Numbered from the stretch's first letter, positions 1 to 12,650 are shown. The stretch: 64,000 bases of DNA from CAZEKB01 sp964512225 (GCA_964512225.1 CAZEKB010000030.1:1-64000), one strand, 5' to 3'. The notes: generated from the letters alone by a model not told the origin. Numbers and translations are program-made.

Positions 1-1161
1 GCGGACACCGGGGGGCCGGCGGTTAAGCCGGGCTGCCCCGCGGTGGGGCCCCCCACCCCCACCCGGGGGGGGCCCCGGGGGCGGGGGGCGCGCGCGCCGG
101 TGCTGTGGGGGCTCGCGCCGCTCGCCCTGATCGGGGCCGTCGCCGGCGGCCGACGTCGCCCCACCCAGGTCGCCGTGGGCGCCATGGCCGCCGCGATGGT
201 CGCGACGATCGCGGTGCATCGCGGCTTTCGACCGTACTTCGTGGCGTCCTTCGAGCCCTACCTGGCCGTCCTCTCGGGCGGCGCCCTCGGCTCGCTGGGC
301 GCGGGCCTCTGCCGGCGGGTCGGAGGGAGGGCCGGGGTCCTGGCGGGGTGCGCCCTGCTGATCCTGCCCGCCGCGGGGACCGCCTGGATGAACCGAGACG
401 GCGCGGCCGCCCTCCTGGCCACCGACAACGGCAAGCAGCTCCAGGTCGTCGCCGACGCGGCCGAGGCCTTCCCCGAGCCGGTGCCCTACTGGGACTCGAT
501 CGGCCTCCTGCCGGGGTACCCCGAGACCACCTTCTTCGGGACGGGCCCGACCCGCGCGGCGAAGCGCAAGAAGAGCCCCGGCAACATGTACGTCCGCCTC
601 GCCCGGGAAGAGAAGCCCCGCTTCTTCATCCGCGACTACATGACCCGCAACCTGTACCTGAGGCCCGCCGAGCGGCGCTGGGTGTGGCGGCACTTCCTCC
701 CCTACCGGCCCAACCTCTACCTGCTCGGCGGACGGATCCGCGCGGCGGGCGACGAGGGCGCCGAGGGCACGATGGAGGTGCTGGTGCCCGGGGAGTACAC
801 GGTGCGCTTCCTGGGCGGCTGGACGGGCGAGGCCGAGGTCGACGCCCGGCCGGTGCGGGACGGGGACGTGGTCACGCTCGCCGAGGGGACGACGCGACTG
901 GCCGCCACCGCCGTCGACGGCCGGGGCGACCTGGCGCTGTACATCGGCCGCGACCGCGCGCCGGACGACGCCGTCGTGGACTGGTCGATGTACCCGCGGC
1001 TGCGGCGGGATCGCTACCAGCAATACGACCGGCGGGGGAAGCGCTCGGACCTGCTCACGCCGCCCAACGACCCCACGCTGACCCCCGAGAAGCACCGCGC
1101 GCGGGCGAAGAAGCACCAGCGCCTGCGCAGCAAGCGCCGCCACGCCCTCGCCGTCCCCTGA
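1..1161 (+). CDS. C-terminal part of a membrane protein, possibly a GT-C type glycosyltransferase (5' truncated by window edge)
   Basis: The reading frame is open to base 1, so the gene very probably begins outside the window; a GTG at 43 is available but lies in low-complexity G/C runs and is not convincing. The visible part begins with hydrophobic stretches encoded at about 100-390, consistent with the last membrane helices. A soluble domain of about 230 residues follows, containing the segment MYVRLAREEKPRFFIRDY and a very basic tail. This shape (helices, then an extracytoplasmic tail) recalls GT-C glycosyltransferases, but no catalytic motif is visible. It ends 12 bases before the NRDE gene, so the two are probably cotranscribed. 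Function uncertain. Confidence 0.55.
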   Translation, partial: ADTGGPAVKPGCPAVGPPTPTRGGPRGRGARAPVLWGLAPLALIGAVAGGRRRPTQVAVGAMAAAMVATIAVHRGFRPYFVASFEPYLAVLSGGALGSLGAGLCRRVGGRAGVLAGCALLILPAAGTAWMNRDGAAALLATDNGKQLQVVADAAEAFPEPVPYWDSIGLLPGYPETTFFGTGPTRAAKRKKSPGNMYVRLAREEKPRFFIRDYMTRNLYLRPAERRWVWRHFLPYRPNLYLLGGRIRAAGDEGAEGTMEVLVPGEYTVRFLGGWTGEAEVDARPVRDGDVVTLAEGTTRLAATAVDGRGDLALYIGRDRAPDDAVVDWSMYPRLRRDRYQQYDRRGKRSDLLTPPNDPTLTPEKHRARAKKHQRLRSKRRHALAVP

Positions 1162-1173
1162 AGGAGCTCCCGC

Positions 1174-1959
1174 ATGTGCACGCTCGTGGTCGCGTTCCGA
1201 CACTTCGAGGGGGTCCCGCTGCTCGTGGCCGCCAACCGGGACGAGTTCCTCGCCCGACCTTCGCTGGCCCCCGCCTGGCGCGACGACGGCCCCCTGCGCG
1301 TCTTCGCGGGCAAGGACGCCACCGCCGGCGGCACCTGGCTGGGGGTGAACGAGTCCGGCCTGTTCGCCGCCATCACGAACCGATGGCCCGCCGCGAGTCG
1401 CGACGACCGGCGGTCCCGCGGCCGGCTGGTGCTCGACGCGCTCGCCCACCCCACGGCCGAGGCGGCCGCGGACGCCGTGGGGGCCCAGCGGGGCGTGGAC
1501 TACAACGGGTTCCACCTCGTCGTCGTCGACGGGGACCGGGCCGAGCTGCTGTGGGGCGACGGCGAGATGCTGCGGCGGCGACGGCTCTCGCCCGGCGTAC
1601 ACGTGGTCACGGAGCGCAGCCTGCGGCCGCCCGGCGAGACGGCCGCCGTGGACACGCCCATGGGGCCCGTCGTGCCCATGCCCCCCACCCGGGAGCTCGA
1701 CCTGCGCGCGGAGGACCTGCTGCGGGCCCGGACGGAGCCCGACGTCGACCGCCTGCGCGAGCTGCTGCGCAGGCACGCGCCGGACCCGTTCGACGGACCG
1801 TGCGTGCACGCCGGGGAGTTCCCCTACGGCACGCGGTCCTCGAGCGTCGTGCGGCTGGGCCCGGGCGGGGACTTCCGGTTCCACTACGCCCCCGGACCAC
1901 CCTGCGTCACGCCCTTCGCCGCCCTCGATTTGTCGGTGCGATCCGGTGAGCTAAGGTAG
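1174..1959 (+). CDS. NRDE family protein (TANGO2-like)
   Basis: A 261-residue protein starting MCTLVV, with Cys2 and the family signature NRDE at about residues 22-25, then GGTWLG and an AAITNRW segment. These are hallmarks of the NRDE/TANGO2 family, an Ntn-hydrolase-like fold in which Cys2 would be the N-terminal nucleophile after Met removal. The biochemical role is not settled; the eukaryotic relative has been linked to heme and lipid metabolism. The ATG follows AAGGAG with seven bases between. It is complete and sits just downstream of the truncated membrane protein, with convergent genes beyond. Confidence 0.85.
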   Translation: MCTLVVAFRHFEGVPLLVAANRDEFLARPSLAPAWRDDGPLRVFAGKDATAGGTWLGVNESGLFAAITNRWPAASRDDRRSRGRLVLDALAHPTAEAAADAVGAQRGVDYNGFHLVVVDGDRAELLWGDGEMLRRRRLSPGVHVVTERSLRPPGETAAVDTPMGPVVPMPPTRELDLRAEDLLRARTEPDVDRLRELLRRHAPDPFDGPCVHAGEFPYGTRSSSVVRLGPGGDFRFHYAPGPPCVTPFAALDLSVRSGELR

Positions 1960-2029
1960 GGGAGACCTCAAAGGGGGCGTCGCACTCCGCGCTCGCGCTC
2001 TGCGCCGGGCCGAGTCGGGAGGGGTGCCG

Positions 2030-2054
2030 CCCGGCCGGGACCGCCCCGGCCGGG
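2030..2054. terminator. paired self-complementary decamers between convergent genes
   Basis: Two copies of the palindrome CCCGGCCGGG (2030-2039 and 2045-2054) lie five bases apart in the 95-base gap between the convergent NRDE and propeller genes. Each copy can fold on itself or with the other. There is no T tract, so this is at best a rho-independent-like or pausing structure working in both directions; inference only. Confidence 0.3.
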
Positions 2055-2912
2055 TCACCCTCCCGGGCTCGCCACCCGGAAGACGCCGCGGCCCTCGTTC
2101 GTGAACAGCAGATCGTCGCCGTCCCACGCCAGGGCCTCGCACTGCGCGGCCACCGCCGGGTCGAGGGGCAGGACCAGCCGCGGGGTCCCGAGCCACTCCT
2201 CGGGGCGCGCGGGCCGGTCGAAGACGAACAGGGCGTGGTAGGTCAGCACGGCGAGGCGCTCGCCGTCGGCTCGGAGATCCGCCGCGGTCACCATCCCGGG
2301 GAACGGCGCGCCCGCCCCGCCCACGTCGAAGGTCGAGAGCTTCGTGAGGACCGTCGCCCGCAGCTCGCCCGAGAACGGCGCGCGGGGGAAGCGGTACAGC
2401 GTGGTCTCGGTGTCCCCGCGGTGCTTCGTGAGCAGGTAGAGGCTCTCCCCGTCGTGGAACAGCGCCTCGGCGTCGAAGTTGCGAGCGGCGGGCGGGAACT
2501 CGGTCTGATCGGGGTACCGGTAGCGGACCGTGCGCTCCACCGCGACCGTCTCGGCGGTCACGTCCGGCTCGGGGACCACGTGCACCGCGAGGTCCTTGCG
2601 CTGGTTCGCGTTGTTGCCCACGTCGCCGACGTAGAGCTTGCCGCCGTGGGCCGCGATCGCCTCCCAGTCCCGCGCCGAGGCCCCCGTGACCCGCACGCTG
2701 CCCAGGTGCTCGCCGGTGGAGGAGATGGCGTAGAGGACGGGCCCGCCCCCGGAGTCGTTGTGGGTCCAGAACACCCCGGGCCGGATCGTCGACGCGACGA
2801 GCCCGGACGACTCGTCCAGCGCGGGGGCCTCGAGCCGACCGACGGGCTCCACCGTCGGCGTCCCCGCGACGACGGCGGCGACGAGGGCGAGGAGGGAGAC
2901 GAGGCGGGACAT
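2055..2912 (-). CDS. secreted beta-propeller-like protein
   Basis: A 285-residue protein with a short N-terminal signal peptide (LVSLLALVAAVVAG, cleavage near residue 18) followed by repeats of the kind seen in six-bladed propellers: blade-like strands with HNDSGGG, GDVGNNANQRKD and NFDAEALFHDG. The GDxGxN and EAL(x)h motifs resemble secreted esterase-like/phytase-like or SdiA-regulated propeller proteins. It probably acts outside the cytoplasm. It lies 37 bases downstream of the CapA-like gene on the same strand and is probably cotranscribed with it. The exact substrate cannot be read from the sequence. Confidence 0.65.
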   Translation of the reverse strand: MSRLVSLLALVAAVVAGTPTVEPVGRLEAPALDESSGLVASTIRPGVFWTHNDSGGGPVLYAISSTGEHLGSVRVTGASARDWEAIAAHGGKLYVGDVGNNANQRKDLAVHVVPEPDVTAETVAVERTVRYRYPDQTEFPPAARNFDAEALFHDGESLYLLTKHRGDTETTLYRFPRAPFSGELRATVLTKLSTFDVGGAGAPFPGMVTAADLRADGERLAVLTYHALFVFDRPARPEEWLGTPRLVLPLDPAVAAQCEALAWDGDDLLFTNEGRGVFRVASPGG

Positions 2913-2949
2913 GCCGGAGAGGGGGGGGACTCGCGCGCGCAGGCGGCGG

Positions 2950-4068
2950 CTACGGTCCCCAGGTGACGACGGCCTTGGCCGTGCCCGCGCGGTGCTCGAG
3001 GTTCTTGCCCCCGCCGAGCTGCGCGAAGAAGCCCCCGGCCGCGTCGGGCTCGCAGGGTCGCGGCTGGAAGTGGATCTTCTTGTTGTCGGTGAGGATGCAG
3101 GTGAGCTCGAAGCCGTCGAAGCCGTCGGGTCCGAGGTAGGTGCGCAGCATCAGCCCCCACCCGGGGAACTCCTCGTCGTAGCGCCCGGGGGTGCCGAAGA
3201 CGAAGTTGCCCAGCGAATAGAAGACGGGCTTGCCGTCGATGACGTCGACGCGCTGCGCCATGTGGGAGCCGTGGCCGATGACCGCGTCGTACCCCGCCTC
3301 GATCGCCCGTCGCCCCCACTTCTCCTGGCGATCGCGCACGAGGCTGTAGTTGCCGCCCCAGTGGGGGTAGGCGACGACCCACTTCGCGCCTGCCGCGCGC
3401 GCCCGCTTCAGGCCCTCGGCGAGGTTCGTCCGGCTCAGGGGGGGGAGGCCCGCCCGGTCCGCTTCGGCCTTGTACTGCTTGCGCCAGTTGATGCCGAAGC
3501 CGACGACGCCGACCTTGCCGTGCTCGGTCTCGATGATGAGCGGGACCATCGCCGTGTCGTGGTCCTTGCCGCCGCCGAACGGGACCATGCCCGCCGCGGA
3601 GATGTGCTCGCGGGAGGCCTCGACCCCCTTCGGGCCGCGATCGAGGAGGTGGTTGTTCGCGAGACTCAGCGCGTCGAAGCCGACGTCGGCGAGCACCTGG
3701 GCCGTCTCCGGCGCGGCGTTGTAGTGCCACCGCTGCTTCGGCCAGTACCGCTTGCGGTCGGCCGTGATCGGGCCCTCCTGGTTGCCCACCGTGTAGTCCG
3801 CCTTCAGCTCCTCGAGCAGGTGCTGGAACGGCCAGTGGTAGGAGTGCTTCTTCAGCTTCTTGCGCACGAACGCGTCGGCCAGGAGGATGTCGCCGACCCA
3901 GACGGTCGTGAACCGGTCGGCCCCGGGCTCGAGGCCCGCGGTCTCGTCGGGCGCAGGCGCGCTCTTCGGCTCGGAAGAGTCTGCGCCGCAACCGACGAGG
4001 GCCGCGGCGAGGGCGAGGGCGACGGCGCACCGTCGGGCGGATCGAGGGGGGGGGCGGCGAGCGGACAC
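2950..4068 (-). CDS. CapA/PgsA-family metallophosphatase-like lipoprotein
   Basis: A 372-residue protein. The start is the GTG at 4068, chosen because it gives a lipoprotein signal (ALALAAALVGC, lipobox Cys at about residue 25) and because a -10-like TATACA ends eight bases upstream. The mature part has CapA-family marks: VGDILL, GNQEGPI, SLANNHLLDRG, GHGSHM and YSLGNFVFG. CapA proteins are calcineurin-fold enzymes associated with poly-gamma-glutamate capsule synthesis. With no capB/capC here, the role is uncertain; a surface-anchored hydrolase is plausible. First gene of a two-gene unit with the propeller gene. Confidence 0.8.
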   Translation of the reverse strand: MSARRPPPRSARRCAVALALAAALVGCGADSSEPKSAPAPDETAGLEPGADRFTTVWVGDILLADAFVRKKLKKHSYHWPFQHLLEELKADYTVGNQEGPITADRKRYWPKQRWHYNAAPETAQVLADVGFDALSLANNHLLDRGPKGVEASREHISAAGMVPFGGGKDHDTAMVPLIIETEHGKVGVVGFGINWRKQYKAEADRAGLPPLSRTNLAEGLKRARAAGAKWVVAYPHWGGNYSLVRDRQEKWGRRAIEAGYDAVIGHGSHMAQRVDVIDGKPVFYSLGNFVFGTPGRYDEEFPGWGLMLRTYLGPDGFDGFELTCILTDNKKIHFQPRPCEPDAAGGFFAQLGGGKNLEHRAGTAKAVVTWGP

Positions 4069-4076
4069 GGCGCGAG

Positions 4077-4082
4077 TGTATA
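4077..4082 (-). promoter_or_regulatory. -10-like TATACA of the CapA-like gene
   Basis: TATACA read on the minus strand, eight bases before the GTG at 4068. Transcription would begin at or next to the start codon, so the mRNA would be leaderless. No purine-rich ribosome binding site is present. Confidence 0.45.
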
Positions 4083-4196
4083 CCGTGCTCCGTACCCCGG
4101 AGTTCCAGGCCCATGCGCCCTCTCGATCGTCCCGCAGTCCTCGCCTTCGCCCCGGCCGCCCCCCCTGCGGGTGCTCGCGCCGGGCGCCCACGCCGG

Positions 4197-4202
4197 TAGC
4201 AT
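4197..4202 (+). promoter_or_regulatory. -10-like TAGCAT of the unknown gene at 4210
   Basis: TAGCAT is followed by seven bases and the ATG at 4210. It overlaps the alternative in-frame ATG at 4201, which argues for 4210 as the start if the message is leaderless. Confidence 0.35.
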
Positions 4203-4209
4203 GAGCGTC

Positions 4210-5574
4210 ATGCCCGACCCCGAGCACCTGCCCGACCTGTCCCTGGACCCGGACGCCTCGACCGAGGACGAGGTGAACACGGACACGCACGCCGCGGTGA
4301 CCGACGACGCCGTCGCCTCCGAGTGGGGCGGGGGCGCCGAGGGGCTCACGGTCCCCGCCTCGCCGGCGATGACGATGGTCGCGATCCTGCGCAGCTGGAC
4401 CCGGGCGGAGGGCCCCGACATGGCGGCGGTGGCCGACGCGCTCACGAGCGGGTCGCCGACGGTCGACCAGTTCCTCGCGGAGGGCGCCGAGGCCCGAGAG
4501 TTCGGACGCGCGCTGCTGTCCGGGGAGGTCTACGGCCTCGGCGCGGCCACGGACGAGGGTCGCGCCATCCCCAAGTCGCGCTGGCTCGCGCTCGCGAAGA
4601 CCTCCCCCGAGGCCTTCGTCTGGCACGTGCCCCCGCCCTACGTCCTGCCCTTCGACACCGACGCGCAGGCCCGGACGTTCGCCGACGAGCTCCTGCCCTG
4701 GGTGGAGCGGGCGGACCTCCGGGTCACCCTGAACTGGCTCGGCGCCCCGGGGTTCCTGGACGACGACGACGCCGTCGATCGCATCTCCGACCTCGTGCGC
4801 GCCCAGGCGGCGATCGTCGGGTGGGGGCAGTCCGTGGACGCGCTCGAGGCGATGGTCCGGCGCGGCGGTCGGTGGCGCGCGGCGCGGACCCTGGAGCGCC
4901 TCCTGCGCGATCTGCAGCCCGACCGCGACGAGGCCGCGACGATCCAGCGGGTGGCGCGCAAGTGCATGGACGCCCAGCTGTTCGCCCGGATCGCCCGGGA
5001 GTCCCCCTGGAGACGGGACGACGCGATGCTCGCCGACCTCGCGGATCGGGTGCCGACCTCGTCCCTGGTGCGCGGGTTCTTCGACGACGACGTGGTCCGC
5101 CGCGCCCACCTGCGGGGAGCCGCCGCGGATCGGGTGCTGCGCACGGCCTGGCGGGCCCTGTCGGGGCGACAGGACGGCGCCGCCCTGGTCGCGGCCGCGC
5201 GGCTGGTGATGCGGGAGGCCCGCGCGGGCCGCAACGCGGAGCTCTGTCGGGAGATGGTCCGGGCCCTCGCGGACGTGCACGGCGACGCCGCGGTCGAGGC
5301 GATCACGGCGATCTTCTTGTCCGGGATCCACCGATCTCCGAGCGGCCCCGCCCTGCAGCGATTCCTCCTCGCGCGTCCCGAGGCCGCCCTCACGGCCGCC
5401 CTCGCGGAGCTGCCCGAGTGGGTGCCCGGGTTCGACGCCTCGGCGATGGAGCGGCTGGCCTACCGCTGCGTGGAGCTGTTGGACGACGAGGCCCGCGGGC
5501 GGGTCCGCGATCTCGCCGAGGTCTCCGACGGCGTCGCCGCCAAGCGCGTGCTCCGGGAGCTCGACGAGGTCTGA
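4210..5574 (+). CDS. uncharacterised cytoplasmic protein, helical-repeat-like
   Basis: A 454-residue protein (457 if the ATG at 4201 is used). There is no signal peptide and no membrane helix. The N-terminal 60 residues are acidic and low in complexity. The rest is rich in Ala, Arg, Asp and Leu in amphipathic segments of about 35-45 residues (for example WRALSGRQDGAALVAAARLV), compatible with a TPR- or HEAT-like helical solenoid. I do not recognise a family. A -10-like TAGCAT seven bases before the ATG suggests its own promoter. Downstream is a repeat island and an insertion sequence, so it is probably monocistronic. Confidence 0.6.
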   Translation: MPDPEHLPDLSLDPDASTEDEVNTDTHAAVTDDAVASEWGGGAEGLTVPASPAMTMVAILRSWTRAEGPDMAAVADALTSGSPTVDQFLAEGAEAREFGRALLSGEVYGLGAATDEGRAIPKSRWLALAKTSPEAFVWHVPPPYVLPFDTDAQARTFADELLPWVERADLRVTLNWLGAPGFLDDDDAVDRISDLVRAQAAIVGWGQSVDALEAMVRRGGRWRAARTLERLLRDLQPDRDEAATIQRVARKCMDAQLFARIARESPWRRDDAMLADLADRVPTSSLVRGFFDDDVVRRAHLRGAAADRVLRTAWRALSGRQDGAALVAAARLVMREARAGRNAELCREMVRALADVHGDAAVEAITAIFLSGIHRSPSGPALQRFLLARPEAALTAALAELPEWVPGFDASAMERLAYRCVELLDDEARGRVRDLAEVSDGVAAKRVLRELDEV

Positions 5575-5614
5575 TCGGCTCCAGCAGGGTGCTGAAGAAC
5601 GCCTCCCCTCGAAC

Positions 5615-5686
5615 CGGGAGGGCTCGCCCCGCCGCAGCTCCGCTCGCTGCGCTCGCTGCCTGACGCCGCGCGGGGCGACCCTCCCG
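5615..5686. repeat. REP-like imperfect inverted repeat
   Basis: Left arm 5615-5632 (CGGGAGGGCTCGCCCCGC) is complementary to right arm 5670-5686 (GCGGGGCGACCCTCCCG) with a single bulged base. The loop contains a tandem 9-base repeat CGCTCGCTG (5641-5649, 5650-5658). Such GC-rich long hairpins are typical of repetitive extragenic palindromes; it could also act as a terminator for the gene ending at 5574. Confidence 0.55.
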
Positions 5687-5727
5687 GCGGGTCGGCTCCT
5701 CGGTAGGACCCGAGACTTCCCGGCAGG

Positions 5728-5880
5728 CGGCAAGAACTCGGGCGTTTCACCGAACCGGGCCGGTTCTTGCCGGGGTTGCGGCAAGAACTCGGGCGTTTCA
5801 CCGAACCCGGCCGGTTCTTGCCGGGGGTTGCGGCAAGAACTCCGCCGTTTCACCGAACCGGGGTGGGTTCTTCCGGGGCG
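5728..5880 (+). repeat. three tandem copies of a 51-52-base palindromic unit (locus 1)
   Basis: Copies start at about 5728, 5779 and 5831. The core TTTCACCGAACC lies at 5745-5756, 5796-5807 and 5848-5859. The arms CGGCAAGAAC and GTTCTTGCCG are exact complements and flank each core, so adjoining copies can also pair across their junction (GTTCTTGCCG-GGGTTG-CGGCAAGAAC). The third copy is degraded at its 3' end. A diverged array of the same family lies at 36326-36458. Confidence 0.8.
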
Positions 5881-5887
5881 CCCTCTA

Positions 5888-7065
5888 AACGGCCGAACAG
5901 CGGTTTGCTGCCTCACACAAATCAAGCAGCCCTCCCCAGCCCTGCCTGCGCTCCTGTTCGTGTGTAGGCCTCGAGGTAGCGCTTGGCCTCGCGGACGAGG
6001 GTCTCGATGTCGGGACATCGATGGTTCCTCGTGACGGCGGTGTGGACGTCGAGCCAGACACGCTCGATGGGGTTCCCCTCCGGCGAATAGGGCGGCAGAA
6101 AGCAGAGCTCGATCTTGCCGCCGAGCGCCTTCAGGGCCCTCCGGGTCTTCTTGCTTCGGTGGATGATGTAGTTGTCGACGACGAGGTGCACGGTGCCGTG
6201 CAGGCGGTAGCGGCTCGCGAGTTCGTGCAGGAGCTTGATGAAGAGGTCGCTCGCCTTGCTGGGGCCATCGACGGCCACGAGGGTCTTCGTGGCCGGGTTG
6301 TAGGCGCCTGCGATGTAGTGCTTCTTGTTCCTGCCGGGCGTCATGACGGTCTCTCTCAGGCCCCGAGGCGCCCAGTCCGGGCCGAGCTTCGGCAGCAGGT
6401 GGATGTCGACCTCGTCGGCGTACAGGACCACGTCGCCTTTCGGGACGGCCGCGAGCCACCGAGCCAGTCGTCGGAGCTGCTCGGCTTGGTCCGCGGGAGC
6501 GAGGGCGATGGTCTGCTGTGGTCGGACTCGACGGCACCCGGCCTCTCGAAGCAGCGACCCATCTGCGAGACGCTCACTGCGACTCCGTACCGCCGTCGCA
6601 CCTCGTGGCAGACCAGCTCGATGGACCATGTGGAGCGCATCCACCCGAAACGTCCGGGCTGCTCGGCCACCAGCGCGGGGAGAGCCGCGACGATCTCCAT
6701 ACGACGAGCCAGCCGATGTGTACCCGCCCGGCGGCGGTCTCGCAGACCATCCAGACCTCCGTCACGAAGCAGATACTCGGTCCGCTGAACGGTCGAGCGA
6801 GCGCAAGCAAGGACGGAAGCAACCCGGCGCTGCGACAGGCCCGCAGCCCGCGCCAGCAGAATGGAAGCCCGTCGTCGCTCCACGAAGGACGGGGAGTGGT
6901 CTCGGAGGAGAACGAGGTCGTCCTCCAGGGCGAGGATCTTCACTACGATGGGGGTCACGGCAGCCTTCCGTGCGGGGTGGATGGTGTCGCAACCCCCTTC
7001 TCTCACGATTGGCTGTCGTTTTCGAGCCCCTCTCTCCATTGGAGGGGCCTCACATCGCTGGGAAG
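5888..7065 (-). mobile_element. IS630-type insertion sequence
   Basis: About 1.18 kb carrying one transposase in two frames. Its size and gene content fit IS630 elements. The perfect heptamer CCCTCTA occurs on both sides (5881-5887 and 7066-7072) and may be a target duplication or part of the site, although IS630 elements normally duplicate only TA. No convincing terminal inverted repeat could be matched by eye, so the ends are approximate. The right end falls at the stop codon of boxR, whose TAG lies in the right heptamer. Confidence 0.65.
5922..6958 (-). pseudogene. IS630 family transposase split across two frames
   Basis: Reading right to left, the N-terminal half (GTG at 6958 to about 6545) encodes a helix-turn-helix domain, with AAGLSQRRVASVLACARSTVQ and then LRDGGLDGL. 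The C-terminal half (about 6545 to 5922) is in the -1 frame and holds the DDE domain: YADEVDIHLL, LVVDNYIIHRSKK and YSPEGNPIERVW give the D, D and E residues. Joined by a -1 shift, or by restoring one missing base near 6541-6546 (GAGAGGCCGGG on the coding strand), the product would be about 345 residues, normal for the family. Some IS630 elements use programmed -1 frameshifting, but no A-rich slippery run is visible here. It may be functional by frameshifting, decayed, or affected by a sequencing indel. Confidence 0.75.
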
Positions 7066-7069
7066 CCCT

Positions 7070-7849
7070 CTAGGCGAGCGCCGCCAGGAGCGCGCTCAGG
7101 GTCGCGTCTTCGTCGGCGCGCGACGTGTCCACGTGCACCTCGGCGGTGCGATACAGCGGCTCCCGGGCGCCGAGGATCGCGCGCAGCTCCTGCATGGCGT
7201 CGGCGCGCCCCGCGACCGGCCGGCGGTCCCCCTGGGCGAGGACCCGGTTCATGTGGTCCGCGGGGCTCGCCTGCAGCCACACCGACCGACACCGCGATCG
7301 CACGACGTCGAAGGCGGGCGCGTTCTGGACCACGCCCCCCGAGAGCGCGACCACCAGGGGACGCCCCTCGTCCAGGAGGCGGCGCAGCGACGCGGCCTCG
7401 AGGCGACGGTAGTAGGCCTCGCCGTGCAGGGAGAAGATCTCGCCCACGGACATCCCCGCGACGTCCTCGATCGCCTCGTCCAGCTCCACGAAGTCGACGC
7501 CCAGAGCCCCCGCGAGCCGTCGCCCGAGCGTGGTCTTGCCCGCCCCGCGCAAGCCGAGCAGGGCGACGACCTCCGGCGGCGGTTCGACGACCCGGCCCGG
7601 CCGCTCCTCTACGAGCCGGGCCACGTCCACGTCCAGGGCCCGAGCCACCGAGGCGAGACGTCCGATGGAGATGTTCCCCCGTCCCGCCTCGAGCTCCGAT
7701 ACGAACCGGGGGCTCAGGCCCGACTCCGCGGCGAGCCGGCGAGCCGTCCACTGCAGCTGCATCCGTCGCTCACGCACCCGGCGGGCGACCCGCGCAAGGA
7801 TCGCGACGGCCTCGGGCCGGGGGGCCCTCCCGCGGGGTTCGGGGGTCAT
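7070..7849 (-). CDS. boxR: BoxR-like transcriptional regulator: XRE helix-turn-helix plus shikimate kinase-like domain
   Basis: A 259-residue protein. Residues about 15-75 form an XRE helix-turn-helix (LAAESGLSPRFVSELEAGRGNISIGRLASVARAL is the core, cited here by its ends). Residues about 95-255 form a shikimate kinase-like P-loop domain with GLRGAGKTTLGRRLAG. This fusion is diagnostic of BoxR/BzdR, repressors that sense benzoyl-CoA through the kinase-like domain. It diverges from boxC across 81 bases that contain two GCA-N6-TGC palindromes. The ATG at 7849 is preceded by TATACT and eight bases, so its mRNA may be leaderless. An upstream in-frame ATG at 7882 is less likely, since it would place the promoter inside the gene. 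An IS630 element abuts its stop codon. Confidence 0.88.
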   Translation of the reverse strand: MTPEPRGRAPRPEAVAILARVARRVRERRMQLQWTARRLAAESGLSPRFVSELEAGRGNISIGRLASVARALDVDVARLVEERPGRVVEPPPEVVALLGLRGAGKTTLGRRLAGALGVDFVELDEAIEDVAGMSVGEIFSLHGEAYYRRLEAASLRRLLDEGRPLVVALSGGVVQNAPAFDVVRSRCRSVWLQASPADHMNRVLAQGDRRPVAGRADAMQELRAILGAREPLYRTAEVHVDTSRADEDATLSALLAALA

Positions 7850-7855
7850 GGGTGC

Positions 7856-7867
7856 GCAGTATATTGC
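7856..7867. promoter_or_regulatory. putative BoxR operator O1
   Basis: GCAGTATATTGC, a GCA-N6-TGC near-palindrome (10 of 12 positions symmetric), overlapping the -10 hexamer of boxR. It would allow autorepression. Centre-to-centre distance to O2 is 31 bases, about three helical turns. BzdR/BoxR sites in Azoarcus are described with TGCA elements, so the half-sites are plausible, but binding is inferred. Confidence 0.5.
7858..7863 (-). promoter_or_regulatory. -10-like TATACT of boxR
   Basis: TATACT on the minus strand, eight bases before the boxR ATG (7849), inside operator O1. No ribosome binding site lies between them. Confidence 0.5.
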
Positions 7868-7886
7868 TATGTCGATCGTCATGGAA

Positions 7887-7898
7887 GCATTATCTTGC
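7887..7898. promoter_or_regulatory. putative BoxR operator O2
   Basis: GCATTATCTTGC, a GCA-N6-TGC site. It overlaps the -35-like TTGCAT (7895-7900) of boxC, where a bound repressor would block RNA polymerase. Confidence 0.45.
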
Positions 7899-7923
7899 AT
7901 CTCCCGAGATCGCTGCGTATCTT
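7895..7923 (+). promoter_or_regulatory. boxC promoter
   Basis: -35-like TTGCAT (7895-7900), a 17-base spacer and -10-like TATCTT (7918-7923). The boxC ATG follows after seven bases, so transcription should begin at about the start codon. The -35 overlaps operator O2. Confidence 0.5.
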
Positions 7924-7930
7924 CCGCGCC

Positions 7931-9586
<1,656 letters not shown>

Positions 9587-9649
9587 CCCCGCAACGACCG
9601 TTACCTACAACACTCACGCGGCTCACGCCGCGACGAATCGGAGCCCTCG

Positions 9650-11092
<1,443 letters not shown>

Positions 11093-11096
11093 TTCG

Positions 11097-12650
<1,554 letters not shown>

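Larger units (their letters stand above)
5575..5887. repeat. gene-free repeat island before the insertion sequence
   Basis: About 310 bases with no credible gene. It holds a large inverted repeat (5615-5686), three tandem 51-52-base units (about 5728-5880) and the left copy of the heptamer CCCTCTA (5881-5887) that also occurs at 7066-7072. Confidence 0.75.

Noticed and set aside
5728..5880. The tandem array at 5.7 kb as a CRISPR
   Set aside because: Copies are nearly identical over their whole 51-52 bases with no unique spacers, are internally palindromic, and no cas gene is present.
2950..6537. A 1195-codon open frame on the minus strand through the 4210 gene
   Set aside because: Its C-terminal part is the CapA-like gene; the remainder is antisense to the coding frame of 4210-5574 and to the repeat island, with Arg/Gly/Pro-rich composition typical of GC-rich shadow frames.
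7026..7048. Hairpin GCCCCTC/GAGGGGC after boxR as an intrinsic terminator
   Set aside because: The stem is only 7 bases with a 9-base loop and no T run on either strand follows it. It lies within the insertion sequence end, so a terminator function is not supported.
5888..7065. Terminal inverted repeats of the IS630 element
   Set aside because: Tried alignments of the two ends gave only short partial matches, so no inverted repeat is annotated.
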